DNA of 9,614 nucleotides from Candidatus Fermentibacterota bacterium (GTDB lineage: Bacteria; JAFGKV01): contig JAFGKV010000334.1 in NCBI GenBank assembly GCA_016928395.1, positions 1 to 9,614 of the forward strand. The letters run 5' to 3'. The position numbers and the translations under genes were made by a program. Below the pieces are notes generated by a model, which made no database searches, was not told where the DNA came from, and worked only from the letters and a program-made list of their open reading frames with translations. Positions within the stretch are counted from its first letter, which is position 1. Each line of letters opens with the position of its first letter. Below are positions 1 through 6,417 of the stretch, piece after piece.

Positions 1-1
1 C

Positions 2-46
2 TCGTTTCTGACAGTCGGCACCGGAGCCGAGTCTCGCCCGGCATAG
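2..46 (+). CDS. Possible C-terminal tail of an upstream gene (partial)
   Basis: The frame that enters at base 2 is open for 14 codons and ends at a TAG at 44-46, 36 bases before the first complete gene. It would read SFLTVGTGAESRPA. The fragment is too short to assign to a family. The only support is its position: the downstream genes are closely packed on the same strand, so the operon may well begin further upstream. It could equally be untranslated leader sequence. Confidence 0.2.
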   Translation, partial: SFLTVGTGAESRPA

Positions 47-69
47 AAGATCAGCGCCATGCTCACCAT

Positions 70-75
70 GGAGGG
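70..75 (+). promoter_or_regulatory. Ribosome binding site for the corrinoid protein gene
   Basis: GGAGGG lies seven bases before the ATG at 83. It is a strong Shine-Dalgarno match and fixes that ATG as the start. The ATG codons at 59 and 68 have no comparable motif upstream. Confidence 0.7.
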
Positions 76-82
76 ATAGCGT

Positions 83-718
83 ATGCAACAGCGGTTGATG
101 GAGGCAGTTCTCGGCGGCGATGAGCCCCTTACGAAAGATCTCACACAACGGCTCCTCGGGCAGGGCTTGGCTGCCCGCGTGATTCTGGACGAAGTCCTCA
201 TCCCCGCCATCCGGCACGCAGGTGAGCTGTGGGAGCAGGGAGAGTTCTTCATTCCGGAGCTCATGCAGGCGTCCAGTGCCATGAAGGGCGCCATGGGCAT
301 CATCCGTCCCCACCTTAACGCTGCGGGCGGTGCCGCCGGAGCCACGGTAGTCATCGGCACCATCGAAGGCGATATTCACGATATTGGCAAGACGCTGGTG
401 GCCGGAATGCTCGAAGCCGCCGGGCACCAGGTCATCGATCTGGGCGCCGACGTAGCGGCGACCCGTTTCGTAGACGAGGCCCGGCGCAGCGGTGCAGCGC
501 TCATCTGCATCTCCGCGCTGCTCACGACGACCATGGTGAACCAACGCAAGGTAGTGGAGGAGCGCGACCGGGCGGGACTGGCCTCGATTGCCCGGGTCAT
601 GGTGGGAGGCGCCCCGGTCACCCGGGCATGGGCCCATCGCATCGGCGCCGAAGGCTGGGCTCCCGATGCCTTTTCCGCAGTGGATGAAGCTGCCAGGCTC
701 CTGTCTCTCCCCGCATGA
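83..718 (+). CDS. Corrinoid (B12-binding) methyl carrier protein, MttC/MtbC type
   Basis: This is a methyl-carrying corrinoid protein. It would shuttle a methyl group on cobalamin between a substrate methyltransferase and an acceptor methyltransferase in the cytoplasm. The 211 residues show the usual two parts: a helical cap domain (about residues 1-80, with LWEQGEFFIPEL at 49-60) and a Rossmann-like B12 domain (about 87-211). The signature DIHDIG is at 97-102, where His99 would be the lower axial cobalt ligand. It is followed by the conserved Ser144-Ala-Leu and Gly175-Gly176 positions that surround the nucleotide tail. Length and order match the stand-alone corrinoid proteins of methylamine and glycine betaine systems. 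The stop overlaps the next start as ATGA. The partners encoded next door (Hcy methyltransferase and MttB-like) fit the role. The family is secure; the methyl source and acceptor are inferred from context. Confidence 0.93.
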   Translation: MQQRLMEAVLGGDEPLTKDLTQRLLGQGLAARVILDEVLIPAIRHAGELWEQGEFFIPELMQASSAMKGAMGIIRPHLNAAGGAAGATVVIGTIEGDIHDIGKTLVAGMLEAAGHQVIDLGADVAATRFVDEARRSGAALICISALLTTTMVNQRKVVEERDRAGLASIARVMVGGAPVTRAWAHRIGAEGWAPDAFSAVDEAARLLSLPA

Positions 719-1572
719 GCGATCTTCTCGTTCTTGATGGTGCCATGGGCACCGAACTCATCGCCCGGGGCCTTTCCCCGGGCGGCAGCCCCGACATGTG
801 GAACCTAAAGCGCCCCAAAGAGGTCAGAGACGTGCACGCGTCCTATGCTGAGGCGGGCGCCCAGGTGCTCACCACCAATTCGTTCGGCTCAAACGCGATC
901 CGCCTGAAGGCATCCGGCGCTCATGGTCTTATCGACCGGCTCAATCGCGCCGCGGCACGACTCGCCCGGGAGGCCTCGGGAGACTGCATGGTGGCGGGCG
1001 ACATCGGCCCTACCGGCGAGATACTGGCACCTTTGGGAAAGCTCTCTCTTGATGAGACCCGTGCCGCGTTCCGCGCCCAGGCCCGCGAGCTGGCCGCCGC
1101 GGGAGTTGACCTGTTCATCGTGGAGACCTTTTTCAATCTGCAGGAAGCGCGCTGCGCACTGGAGGCGGTCAGGGAGGTGTGCAGCCTCCCCGTGTGGGTC
1201 AGCCTGACCTTCCGGCGCACCGCCCGCGGCTTCTTCACCGTGTATGGTGACAGACCGCTTCCTGCTCTGACCATGCTGCTGGAGGGAGGAGCTGATAAGG
1301 CCGGCGCCAACTGCACGCTGGCATCGGCTGACATGGCCGACCTGGCGACGGAACTGGTGCCAGATTTAGGTGCCCATGCGTTCTTTCAGCCCAATGCAGG
1401 CGAACCTCAAGTCGACGGGTCCAGGCTGGTGTATCGAGAGACGCCGGCGCACTTCGCCCGGGAGATGGCCCGCATCGCGGCTTTGGAGCCTGGGGCCGTA
1501 GGGGGCTGCTGTGGCACGACACCTGATCATATCAGAGCGCTGGCAGGCGCCCTTGAGAGGAGAATGAAGTGA
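715..1572 (+). CDS. Stand-alone homocysteine S-methyltransferase domain protein
   Basis: This 285-residue protein is a single homocysteine S-methyltransferase (Hcy-binding) TIM barrel, like the first module of MetH or like BHMT and MmuM. The N-terminal LDGAMGTELIARG (7-19) and the TTNSFGSN segment (53-60) are typical of MetH-like members. The zinc ligands are all present: Cys200 in GANC and the pair Cys265-Cys266 in GGCCGT. It would activate homocysteine as zinc thiolate and accept methyl to make methionine. There is no pterin or B12 domain in the chain; the corrinoid protein is a separate gene just upstream (4-base ATGA overlap). No Shine-Dalgarno motif precedes the ATG, which points to translational coupling. 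Direct use of another methyl donor, as in BHMT or MmuM, cannot be excluded. Methyl transfer from the neighbouring corrinoid protein is an inference. Confidence 0.9.
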   Translation: MSDLLVLDGAMGTELIARGLSPGGSPDMWNLKRPKEVRDVHASYAEAGAQVLTTNSFGSNAIRLKASGAHGLIDRLNRAAARLAREASGDCMVAGDIGPTGEILAPLGKLSLDETRAAFRAQARELAAAGVDLFIVETFFNLQEARCALEAVREVCSLPVWVSLTFRRTARGFFTVYGDRPLPALTMLLEGGADKAGANCTLASADMADLATELVPDLGAHAFFQPNAGEPQVDGSRLVYRETPAHFAREMARIAALEPGAVGGCCGTTPDHIRALAGALERRMK

Positions 1573-3020
1573 CGCCTCGTCTTGAACTGATGTCTACGGA
1601 GATGGTGCGGCTCGTCGTCGAGGAAGCCATGGGAATCCTGGAGAACCACGGTATCTGGATCGAGCATGAGGAGGCGGAATCACTGCTGATGGAAGCCGGC
1701 GCCACCGCCCACGCGGGTCGTGTGCAGATCCCCCGGGCGCTGGTGCAGGGAGCTCTCCGAAGCGCGCCGTCTACCATCACGTTCTGGGATTTTGCTGCCG
1801 AAGACAGTTTCACTGTGGGCAGCGGCATATCGCACTTCGTTCCTGGATCGGCTGCTCTTCAGATCTGGGATCTGGAGACGATGAGCCCCCGCTCCCCCGT
1901 CACCTCCGACCTAGTCAACCTGGCAAGGCTTGTGGATTCGCTGGGGCATGTTTCGTTCCAGAGCACCTCCATCGTGGCATCCGATGTCCCCGAATCCCTG
2001 GCGGATCGATACCGCCTGTTGATCGCTCTTCTCTACTGCAGGAAACCGGTGATCACCGGCACCTTCGCCCAGGATGCGTTTTGCTCCATGCAGGCACTGC
2101 TGGAGGCCGTCAGGGGCGGCCCGGAGGAGCTGGCAGCCAAACCACTGGCCATGTTCGACTGCTGCCCTTCGGCACCCCTTTTGTGGAGCGCCCTCACCAC
2201 GGACGCACTCCTCCGCGCGGCCAGAGCCCGTATCCCCGCCGAGTTGGTCTCCATGCCCATGGCCGGCGCCACCGGCCCCGTGACCCTGGCCGGCTGCGTG
2301 GTGCAGCACTGCGCGGAGAACCTCTCCGGCGTCGTGATGCATCAGCTCGCCCAGCCCGGCGCGCCCATCTCCTACGGCGGCAGCCCGGGCATCATGGACA
2401 TGCGCCACGGCACGACTCCCATGGGCGCGATAGAAACTCACATGATCGATATGGCCAATGCCCAGGTTGGTCGGCACCTGGGCCTCCCCACCCATGCGTA
2501 TATGGGGCTGTCGGATTCCGCGTGGCCCGACTACCAGGCGGGGGCCGAATCGGTCTTGGGCGGTGTCCTTGCCATGCTGGCCGGCGTGAGCATCGTGTCG
2601 GGGGCTGGGATGCTCAAGTTCGAAAACCGCCAGAGCCTGGAGAAACTGGTGCTGGACAATGAGTTCATCGGCGCCATTCACCGCCTTTCCCGGGGCCTGG
2701 AGCTGAGAGAACAGCCGATGGCGGGCCACCTCATGGAGGCCCTCATCACCAAAGGCCACCTTCTTGACCATGACCATACCCGCGCCTGGCTTCGCAAAGA
2801 GCACTATTTCCCGGGGCCCTCGGTGGAACGTCGCGCCGAGCCCCCTCCCGAACGGGAGGCCGGCGGAGCCCATCGACGAGCCTTGGATGCAGTGCAGAAG
2901 ACTCTGGCGGCCCCGATTCGAGCGATACCACCCCCCGAGCTCAAGACGAGGCTCATCGCCATCATGAAGGCTGAGTTTGCCCGCTTCGGGGCATCGCTCC
3001 CCGCGCTGCCGGAGGCTTGA
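1569..3020 (+). CDS. MttB-family (trimethylamine methyltransferase-like) corrinoid methyltransferase, non-pyrrolysine
   Basis: This 483-residue protein belongs to the MttB superfamily, which moves a methyl group from a quaternary or tertiary amine to a cognate corrinoid protein. Family segments are visible throughout: SMPMAGATGPVTLAG (228-242), the GGSPGIMDMRHGT stretch (270-282), SDSAWPDYQAGAES (315-328) and the VSGAGML segment (343-349). The reading frame contains no internal UAG, so this is a pyrrolysine-free member. Characterised proteins of that kind (for example MtgB) act on glycine betaine, proline betaine, carnitine or similar compounds. The substrate here cannot be read from sequence. 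The start is a GTG that overlaps the previous stop (GTGA), with AGGAG at 1558-1562 six bases upstream. An in-frame ATG at 1590 is a less likely alternative. The neighbouring corrinoid protein is the obvious partner. No reductive activase (RamA-like) gene is present here. Confidence 0.92.
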   Translation: MTPRLELMSTEMVRLVVEEAMGILENHGIWIEHEEAESLLMEAGATAHAGRVQIPRALVQGALRSAPSTITFWDFAAEDSFTVGSGISHFVPGSAALQIWDLETMSPRSPVTSDLVNLARLVDSLGHVSFQSTSIVASDVPESLADRYRLLIALLYCRKPVITGTFAQDAFCSMQALLEAVRGGPEELAAKPLAMFDCCPSAPLLWSALTTDALLRAARARIPAELVSMPMAGATGPVTLAGCVVQHCAENLSGVVMHQLAQPGAPISYGGSPGIMDMRHGTTPMGAIETHMIDMANAQVGRHLGLPTHAYMGLSDSAWPDYQAGAESVLGGVLAMLAGVSIVSGAGMLKFENRQSLEKLVLDNEFIGAIHRLSRGLELREQPMAGHLMEALITKGHLLDHDHTRAWLRKEHYFPGPSVERRAEPPPEREAGGAHRRALDAVQKTLAAPIRAIPPPELKTRLIAIMKAEFARFGASLPALPEA

Positions 3021-3808
3021 TGCACGCCATCGCACTCCAATGGTCCATCCGGCGAATGGACCCCGAGGCCAATATGGGCATGGCGGCCGACCTACTGCGC
3101 GCTTCCTCACCGCAGCCTGGTGACCTGATCGTATTGCCCGAACTCTGGCCGACGGGGTACTCAAGCGGCGACAGACTCGCGGGTGCCGCCACAGAGCATG
3201 GAGGTCGGTGGTCTTCATTCTGCGCAGATCTTGCCTCGTCCCACGGCGTGATCATTGCCGGAACGGTCCCCGCACGAACGGACAATGCACTGACCAACCG
3301 ACTCCTGGTATCGGGCCCGGAGGGAACGCTGGGATATTATGACAAGATCCATCTCTTCCCTCCTATGCGAGAGCAGCAACTGTTCGTACCCGGAACCAGG
3401 GCCGACCCCATCCCTTTGCCGGGCGGCCCCGTGATGGGGCCCGTCATCTGCTATGACGTGCGCTTCCCTGAGCTGTTCCGCCTGCTGGCCCTGCGCGGCG
3501 CCACGGTTTTTGTGATGCCCTCCCAGTTTCCAGACCCCAAGGAGGATCTCTGGCACATCTTCCTGGCCTCCCGCGCCGCCGAGAACCAGGCGTACCTGGT
3601 AGCCTGCAATCGCACGGGCGAATCGGGCTCGTTCACGTTCTTTGGTTCCAGTGCAGTCTATGATCCGCTCGGGCGGTGCCTGGGTCGATTGGGCCGCGAG
3701 GAAGGCTATCTCAAGGTGACGATAGACCCGGCAGTAGTGGTCGAGACCCGTGACGCGCTGCCGGTGCTACCCCACGCGCGGCTCTCCCTCGAGGTAAAGA
3801 CACCATGA
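3020..3808 (+). CDS. Carbon-nitrogen hydrolase (nitrilase superfamily), omega-amidase-like
   Basis: This is a 262-residue cytoplasmic amidase of the nitrilase superfamily. The catalytic triad is complete: Glu41 in LPELWPTGY, Lys109 in YYDKIHLF and Cys144 in ICYDVRFPE. Glu118 may be the supporting second glutamate. The CYDVRFPELFR pattern and the RAAENQAYLVACNRTG segment (185-200) resemble omega-amidase / Nit2 / MtnU-type enzymes, which hydrolyse alpha-ketoglutaramate and related omega-amides. Some of these work in methionine salvage alongside glutamine transaminases. I chose the ATG at 3020, which overlaps the preceding stop by one base (TGATG) and has GGAGG at 3011-3015. A TTG one codon earlier is possible but unnecessary. 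Its place in a methionine-related operon makes an omega-amidase plausible, but other small amides, including products of betaine-type compounds, remain possible. Confidence 0.88.
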   Translation: MHAIALQWSIRRMDPEANMGMAADLLRASSPQPGDLIVLPELWPTGYSSGDRLAGAATEHGGRWSSFCADLASSHGVIIAGTVPARTDNALTNRLLVSGPEGTLGYYDKIHLFPPMREQQLFVPGTRADPIPLPGGPVMGPVICYDVRFPELFRLLALRGATVFVMPSQFPDPKEDLWHIFLASRAAENQAYLVACNRTGESGSFTFFGSSAVYDPLGRCLGRLGREEGYLKVTIDPAVVVETRDALPVLPHARLSLEVKTP

Positions 3809-4068
3809 CCGCGCGTCGCACCCGTACCGCGCTGCCCAAGAGACATCGTCTGAAGGTCAAGCGAAACCGACCGCCCAAGAAGCGGCTATGGCTCAGGAGC
3901 CGGGACTATTGGGTCGGCTGGGGATGCGCGGCCGCGGCCGTGGTCTGCGTGATTCTCGGGCTCTCTCGTCACCTGTTCCTGATTCCCGGAGGCCTGTTCT
4001 TCGTGGCAGCGGTGTTGTCCCATCGCCGCCACGCAAAGAAGTACCGCGCCGGCCTGGGATTGTGGTAA
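3805..4068 (+). CDS. Small basic protein with two predicted membrane segments
   Basis: This 87-residue protein is not one I recognise. The first 33 residues are very rich in Arg, Lys and His (for example RHRLKVKRNRPPKKR at 13-27). They are followed by a likely membrane helix (about 36-53, WVGWGCAAAAVVCVILGL), a short turn with Pro61, a second hydrophobic helix (about 56-72) and a basic tail (HRRHAKKYR). By the positive-inside rule both ends would sit in the cytoplasm, as a hairpin. The start overlaps the amidase stop as ATGA, with GAGGT at 3791-3795, so the gene is probably co-translated with the methyl-transfer cassette as its last member. It may simply be carried at the operon end. A role as a membrane anchor or small transport accessory is speculation. 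Confidence 0.7.
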   Translation: MTARRTRTALPKRHRLKVKRNRPPKKRLWLRSRDYWVGWGCAAAAVVCVILGLSRHLFLIPGGLFFVAAVLSHRRHAKKYRAGLGLW

Positions 4069-4085
4069 GCTGAGCGACGCTCGGC
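4069..4085 (+). terminator. Weak hairpin directly after the first operon
   Basis: GCTGAG at 4069-4074 pairs with CTCGGC at 4080-4085 (one G-T wobble) around the five-base loop CGACG, starting one base after the stop codon of the small membrane protein gene. There is no T-tract, so it does not meet the classic intrinsic terminator pattern. It may be a partial terminator or an mRNA 3' end structure. The remaining bases up to 4265 show no promoter I can support. Confidence 0.25.
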
Positions 4086-4278
4086 ACCTGCCCGGCTATT
4101 CGCCGATTCCCGACTTCCTCCCGCTCTTCATCTTTGGCGCGGGACAGACGCCTTGCGATAGGACGACGTCTGGACGATCTTGATTCATGGAATGCGTTTC
4201 GTGTGCTGAGCCCTCACGGAGTCGAGACCAGCCATTCCTCCCGCGAGGTGCTCGGTCATTACCACGGAAGGACTCATC

Positions 4279-6324
4279 ATGCGCATAGCCCCCTGGATCT
4301 CGCTTATGTTGGCTGTCGCCCTTACTCAGGCGGCAGAGACCGATTCCCCTGAGGCCATCATCGCCGCACTGCAGGCACAGGGCCGCGCCGAGGGTTGGAC
4401 CTTTTCCGTGGGTGAGAATGGTGCTACCGACCGTACCATCCAGGAACTGTGTGGCCTGGTCGAACCACCGGGCTGGCGGAGCAGCGCGCAGTTCGATCCG
4501 TGCGTGGTGACCAGGGACCTCCCTGCCAGCTTTGACTGGCGGGAGTACGATGGATGCACGCCGGTGAGGAACCAGGGATCCTGCGGGAGTTGCTGGGCAT
4601 TCGGCACTGCCGGCGCCCTCGAGTGCAACATCAAAATACGAGACGGCGTCACCAGGGATCTTTCCGAGCAGTGGCTTGTCTCCTGCAATACCGATGGGTA
4701 CGGCTGCGGCGGCGGCTGGTTTGTCCACGACTATCACATCTGGAAGAAGGATCCCTGCAATGGCACCGGGTATGTCTTGGAGGCAGACTTCCCCTACGCC
4801 GCCCAGGATCTTCCCTGCGCCTGCCCCTACGCTCATCAGACCCCTGCCGACGGCTGGGCATACATCGGTAGCGGCTCCGGTACCCCAGCAGTCAACTCAA
4901 TCAAGCAGGCCATCCTTGACTATGGTCCCGTGTCGGTGGCGGTGTACGTAAACACTGCATTCCACGATTACACCGGCGGGATCTTCAACTCCAACTCGCC
5001 CGGCAGCGTCAACCACGCCGTCGTGTTAGTGGGGTGGGACGACACCCAGGGTGCCGGCGGCGTCTGGTTTCTGCGTAACTCGTGGGGCGCAGGGTGGGGC
5101 GAGGACGGCTACATGAGGATCCAGTATGGCTGCAACAGCGTCGGCTATGCTGCCTGCTACGTCAATTACCCCGGATTGCGGGTTGGGTTCGAGTATCCCG
5201 AAGGACGTCCCGACATGCTGACGCCCGGGCAGGCAACAACGTTCCCCGTCATCGTCTCGCCGTCCACGGGCGTGCCCGTGCCAGGCACCGGCCAGATGCA
5301 CTACAGCGTCAATGGCGGCCCCTTCACCACTGTTTCCATGACTCAGACGCGGGACGACACCTATCAGGCGACCATTCCCGCAGCGGGTTCCCTAGACCGG
5401 GTGCAGTGGTTCGTGAGCGCGCACGAACAGATCGCCGGAGCCGTCACCGACCCGCAGTTTGCGCCTGCTCAAACCTATCCATCCATAGTGGCAACCTCAA
5501 CAGTGCCCCTGTATGCCGATGACTTCGAATCAAACACAGGATGGACAGTGTCGGCCGGTGCAACCACTGGCAATTGGGAGCGGGCCGATCCCCAGCAAGT
5601 CTACTACTCGGGCACCGACGAGATCACCCAACCGGAAGACGATCACACTCCAGGCAGTGCCCTCTGTTATGTCACCGGCGCCCAGGCCGGCTCCAGCGCC
5701 GGCAGCTACGACGTAGACGGCGGGCCCACCCGCCTGACCTCGCCGGTCTTGAACCTCACAGCCGCAGTGCATCCGGTGGTGAGCTACTGGCGTTGGTACC
5801 ACATCTGTACCCAGTGGGATGATCCGCTGACGGTGGAAGTATCCAATGACAACGGCACGACCTGGGTGGTGGCGGAGCAGATCCACACCCGGCAGACATG
5901 GACCGAGGCGCGGTGGTTTGTCGAAGACTTTGTCGCACCCTCCGCGCAGGTGAGGATTCGCTTCACCGCGTGGGATACCGATCCAGGCTCCCTGATCGAG
6001 GCCTTGGTGGATGACCTCCTGGTAGTCGGATACGGGTGTGAAGGAGGCCTGGCGCCGCCAGACGTGACCATCGCCCAAGACGGGTTATGGGTCTCACTCA
6101 CCTGGGACCCCGTGCCTGATGCGACGACGTATCAGGTCTACTCTTCGGCGGATGCATGGAGCGGGTTTGTCGCCGATCTTACCGGCACGCTCAGCGGCAC
6201 AACCTGGCAGGCTCCGATGGTCGGCGAACGCCGGTACTACCGCGTGACCGCATCATCGGCTGATGCGGAGTCCGTCCCAGGCAACGTCGTGGGCTTCGAC
6301 CAGTTCGTCACGGATATCCCGTAA
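4279..6324 (+). CDS. Secreted C1A papain-family cysteine protease with C-terminal beta-rich and Fn3-like domains
   Basis: This 681-residue protein has a signal peptide (about 1-19, MRIAPWISLMLAVALTQAA). A short pro-region (about 20-80) precedes a complete papain domain (about 82-298). The active site is intact: Gln99 of the oxyanion hole, Cys105 in CGSCWAF, His246 in NHAVVLVGW and Asn267 in RNSWG. Cys102 and Cys143 (GCGGG) match a conserved papain disulfide, and Cys136 with Cys180 or Cys182 probably makes a second. The C-terminal half has a domain of about 300-405, a jelly-roll/MAM-like domain (about 410-585; DDFES at 414-418, then VSNDNGTTW at 521-529) and a fibronectin-III-like domain (about 592-672). 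There is no evident T9SS-type sorting tail, unlike the next gene. GGAAGGA at 4266-4272 supports the ATG. A secreted endopeptidase acting on outside proteins or peptides is likely; the substrate is unknown. Confidence 0.93.
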   Translation: MRIAPWISLMLAVALTQAAETDSPEAIIAALQAQGRAEGWTFSVGENGATDRTIQELCGLVEPPGWRSSAQFDPCVVTRDLPASFDWREYDGCTPVRNQGSCGSCWAFGTAGALECNIKIRDGVTRDLSEQWLVSCNTDGYGCGGGWFVHDYHIWKKDPCNGTGYVLEADFPYAAQDLPCACPYAHQTPADGWAYIGSGSGTPAVNSIKQAILDYGPVSVAVYVNTAFHDYTGGIFNSNSPGSVNHAVVLVGWDDTQGAGGVWFLRNSWGAGWGEDGYMRIQYGCNSVGYAACYVNYPGLRVGFEYPEGRPDMLTPGQATTFPVIVSPSTGVPVPGTGQMHYSVNGGPFTTVSMTQTRDDTYQATIPAAGSLDRVQWFVSAHEQIAGAVTDPQFAPAQTYPSIVATSTVPLYADDFESNTGWTVSAGATTGNWERADPQQVYYSGTDEITQPEDDHTPGSALCYVTGAQAGSSAGSYDVDGGPTRLTSPVLNLTAAVHPVVSYWRWYHICTQWDDPLTVEVSNDNGTTWVVAEQIHTRQTWTEARWFVEDFVAPSAQVRIRFTAWDTDPGSLIEALVDDLLVVGYGCEGGLAPPDVTIAQDGLWVSLTWDPVPDATTYQVYSSADAWSGFVADLTGTLSGTTWQAPMVGERRYYRVTASSADAESVPGNVVGFDQFVTDIP

Positions 6325-6332
6325 CGGGTGGC

Positions 6333-6359
6333 CCGCGGGGCTCTTCAGTACCCTCGCGG
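6333..6359 (+). terminator. GC-rich hairpin between the two secreted-protein genes
   Basis: Bases 6333-6340 (CCGCGGGG) pair with 6351-6359 (CCCTCGCGG) as eight base pairs with T6354 bulged, around a ten-base loop. It starts nine bases after the protease stop codon. No T-tract follows. It could be a factor-assisted terminator, a processing or stability structure that sets different expression of the two genes, or chance in GC-rich DNA. Confidence 0.35.
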
Positions 6360-6417
6360 CTGCGCCCTATGACAGAAAACCGCCGTCCGCCCCGGTGGGG
6401 CAGCAAGGAGCAGTTCC

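Larger units (their letters stand above)
83..4068 (+). other. Putative five-gene operon for corrinoid-dependent methyl transfer
   Basis: Five genes follow each other with overlaps of 4 (ATGA at 715), 4 (GTGA at 1569), 1 (TGATG at 3018-3022) and 4 (ATGA at 3805) bases. Such stop-start overlaps along the whole series strongly suggest one transcript and coupled translation in near-fixed ratios. No terminator or promoter-like gap lies inside. The promoter must be within or upstream of the first 82 bases. Confidence 0.85.

Noticed and set aside
1-82. Cobalamin riboswitch before the corrinoid gene
   Set aside because: The gene content made this worth looking for, but no B12-box-like sequence is present and the visible leader is too short to judge.
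83-1572. A MetH gene split into pieces by frameshift
   Set aside because: The order is reversed relative to MetH (B12 part before Hcy part). Both proteins have proper ends with an ATGA overlap, and the pterin domain is absent, so these are separate genes.
3017-3019. TTG as the start of the amidase
   Set aside because: The ATG at 3020 fits better: it gives a TGATG overlap with the previous stop and has GGAGG close upstream.
1911-3218. 435-residue open frame on the - strand opposite the MttB-like gene
   Set aside because: It is a GC-driven shadow of a gene with clear family motifs on the + strand. Its protein is rich in Gly, His, Arg and Ala, and I recognise no domain.
4134-4352. 72-residue open frame overlapping the protease start
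   Set aside because: No ribosome binding site and no family pattern. It overlaps the protease signal peptide in another frame.
4096-4836. 246-residue open frame on the - strand across the protease start
   Set aside because: It lies opposite the signal peptide and active site of the protease and shows no recognisable domain.
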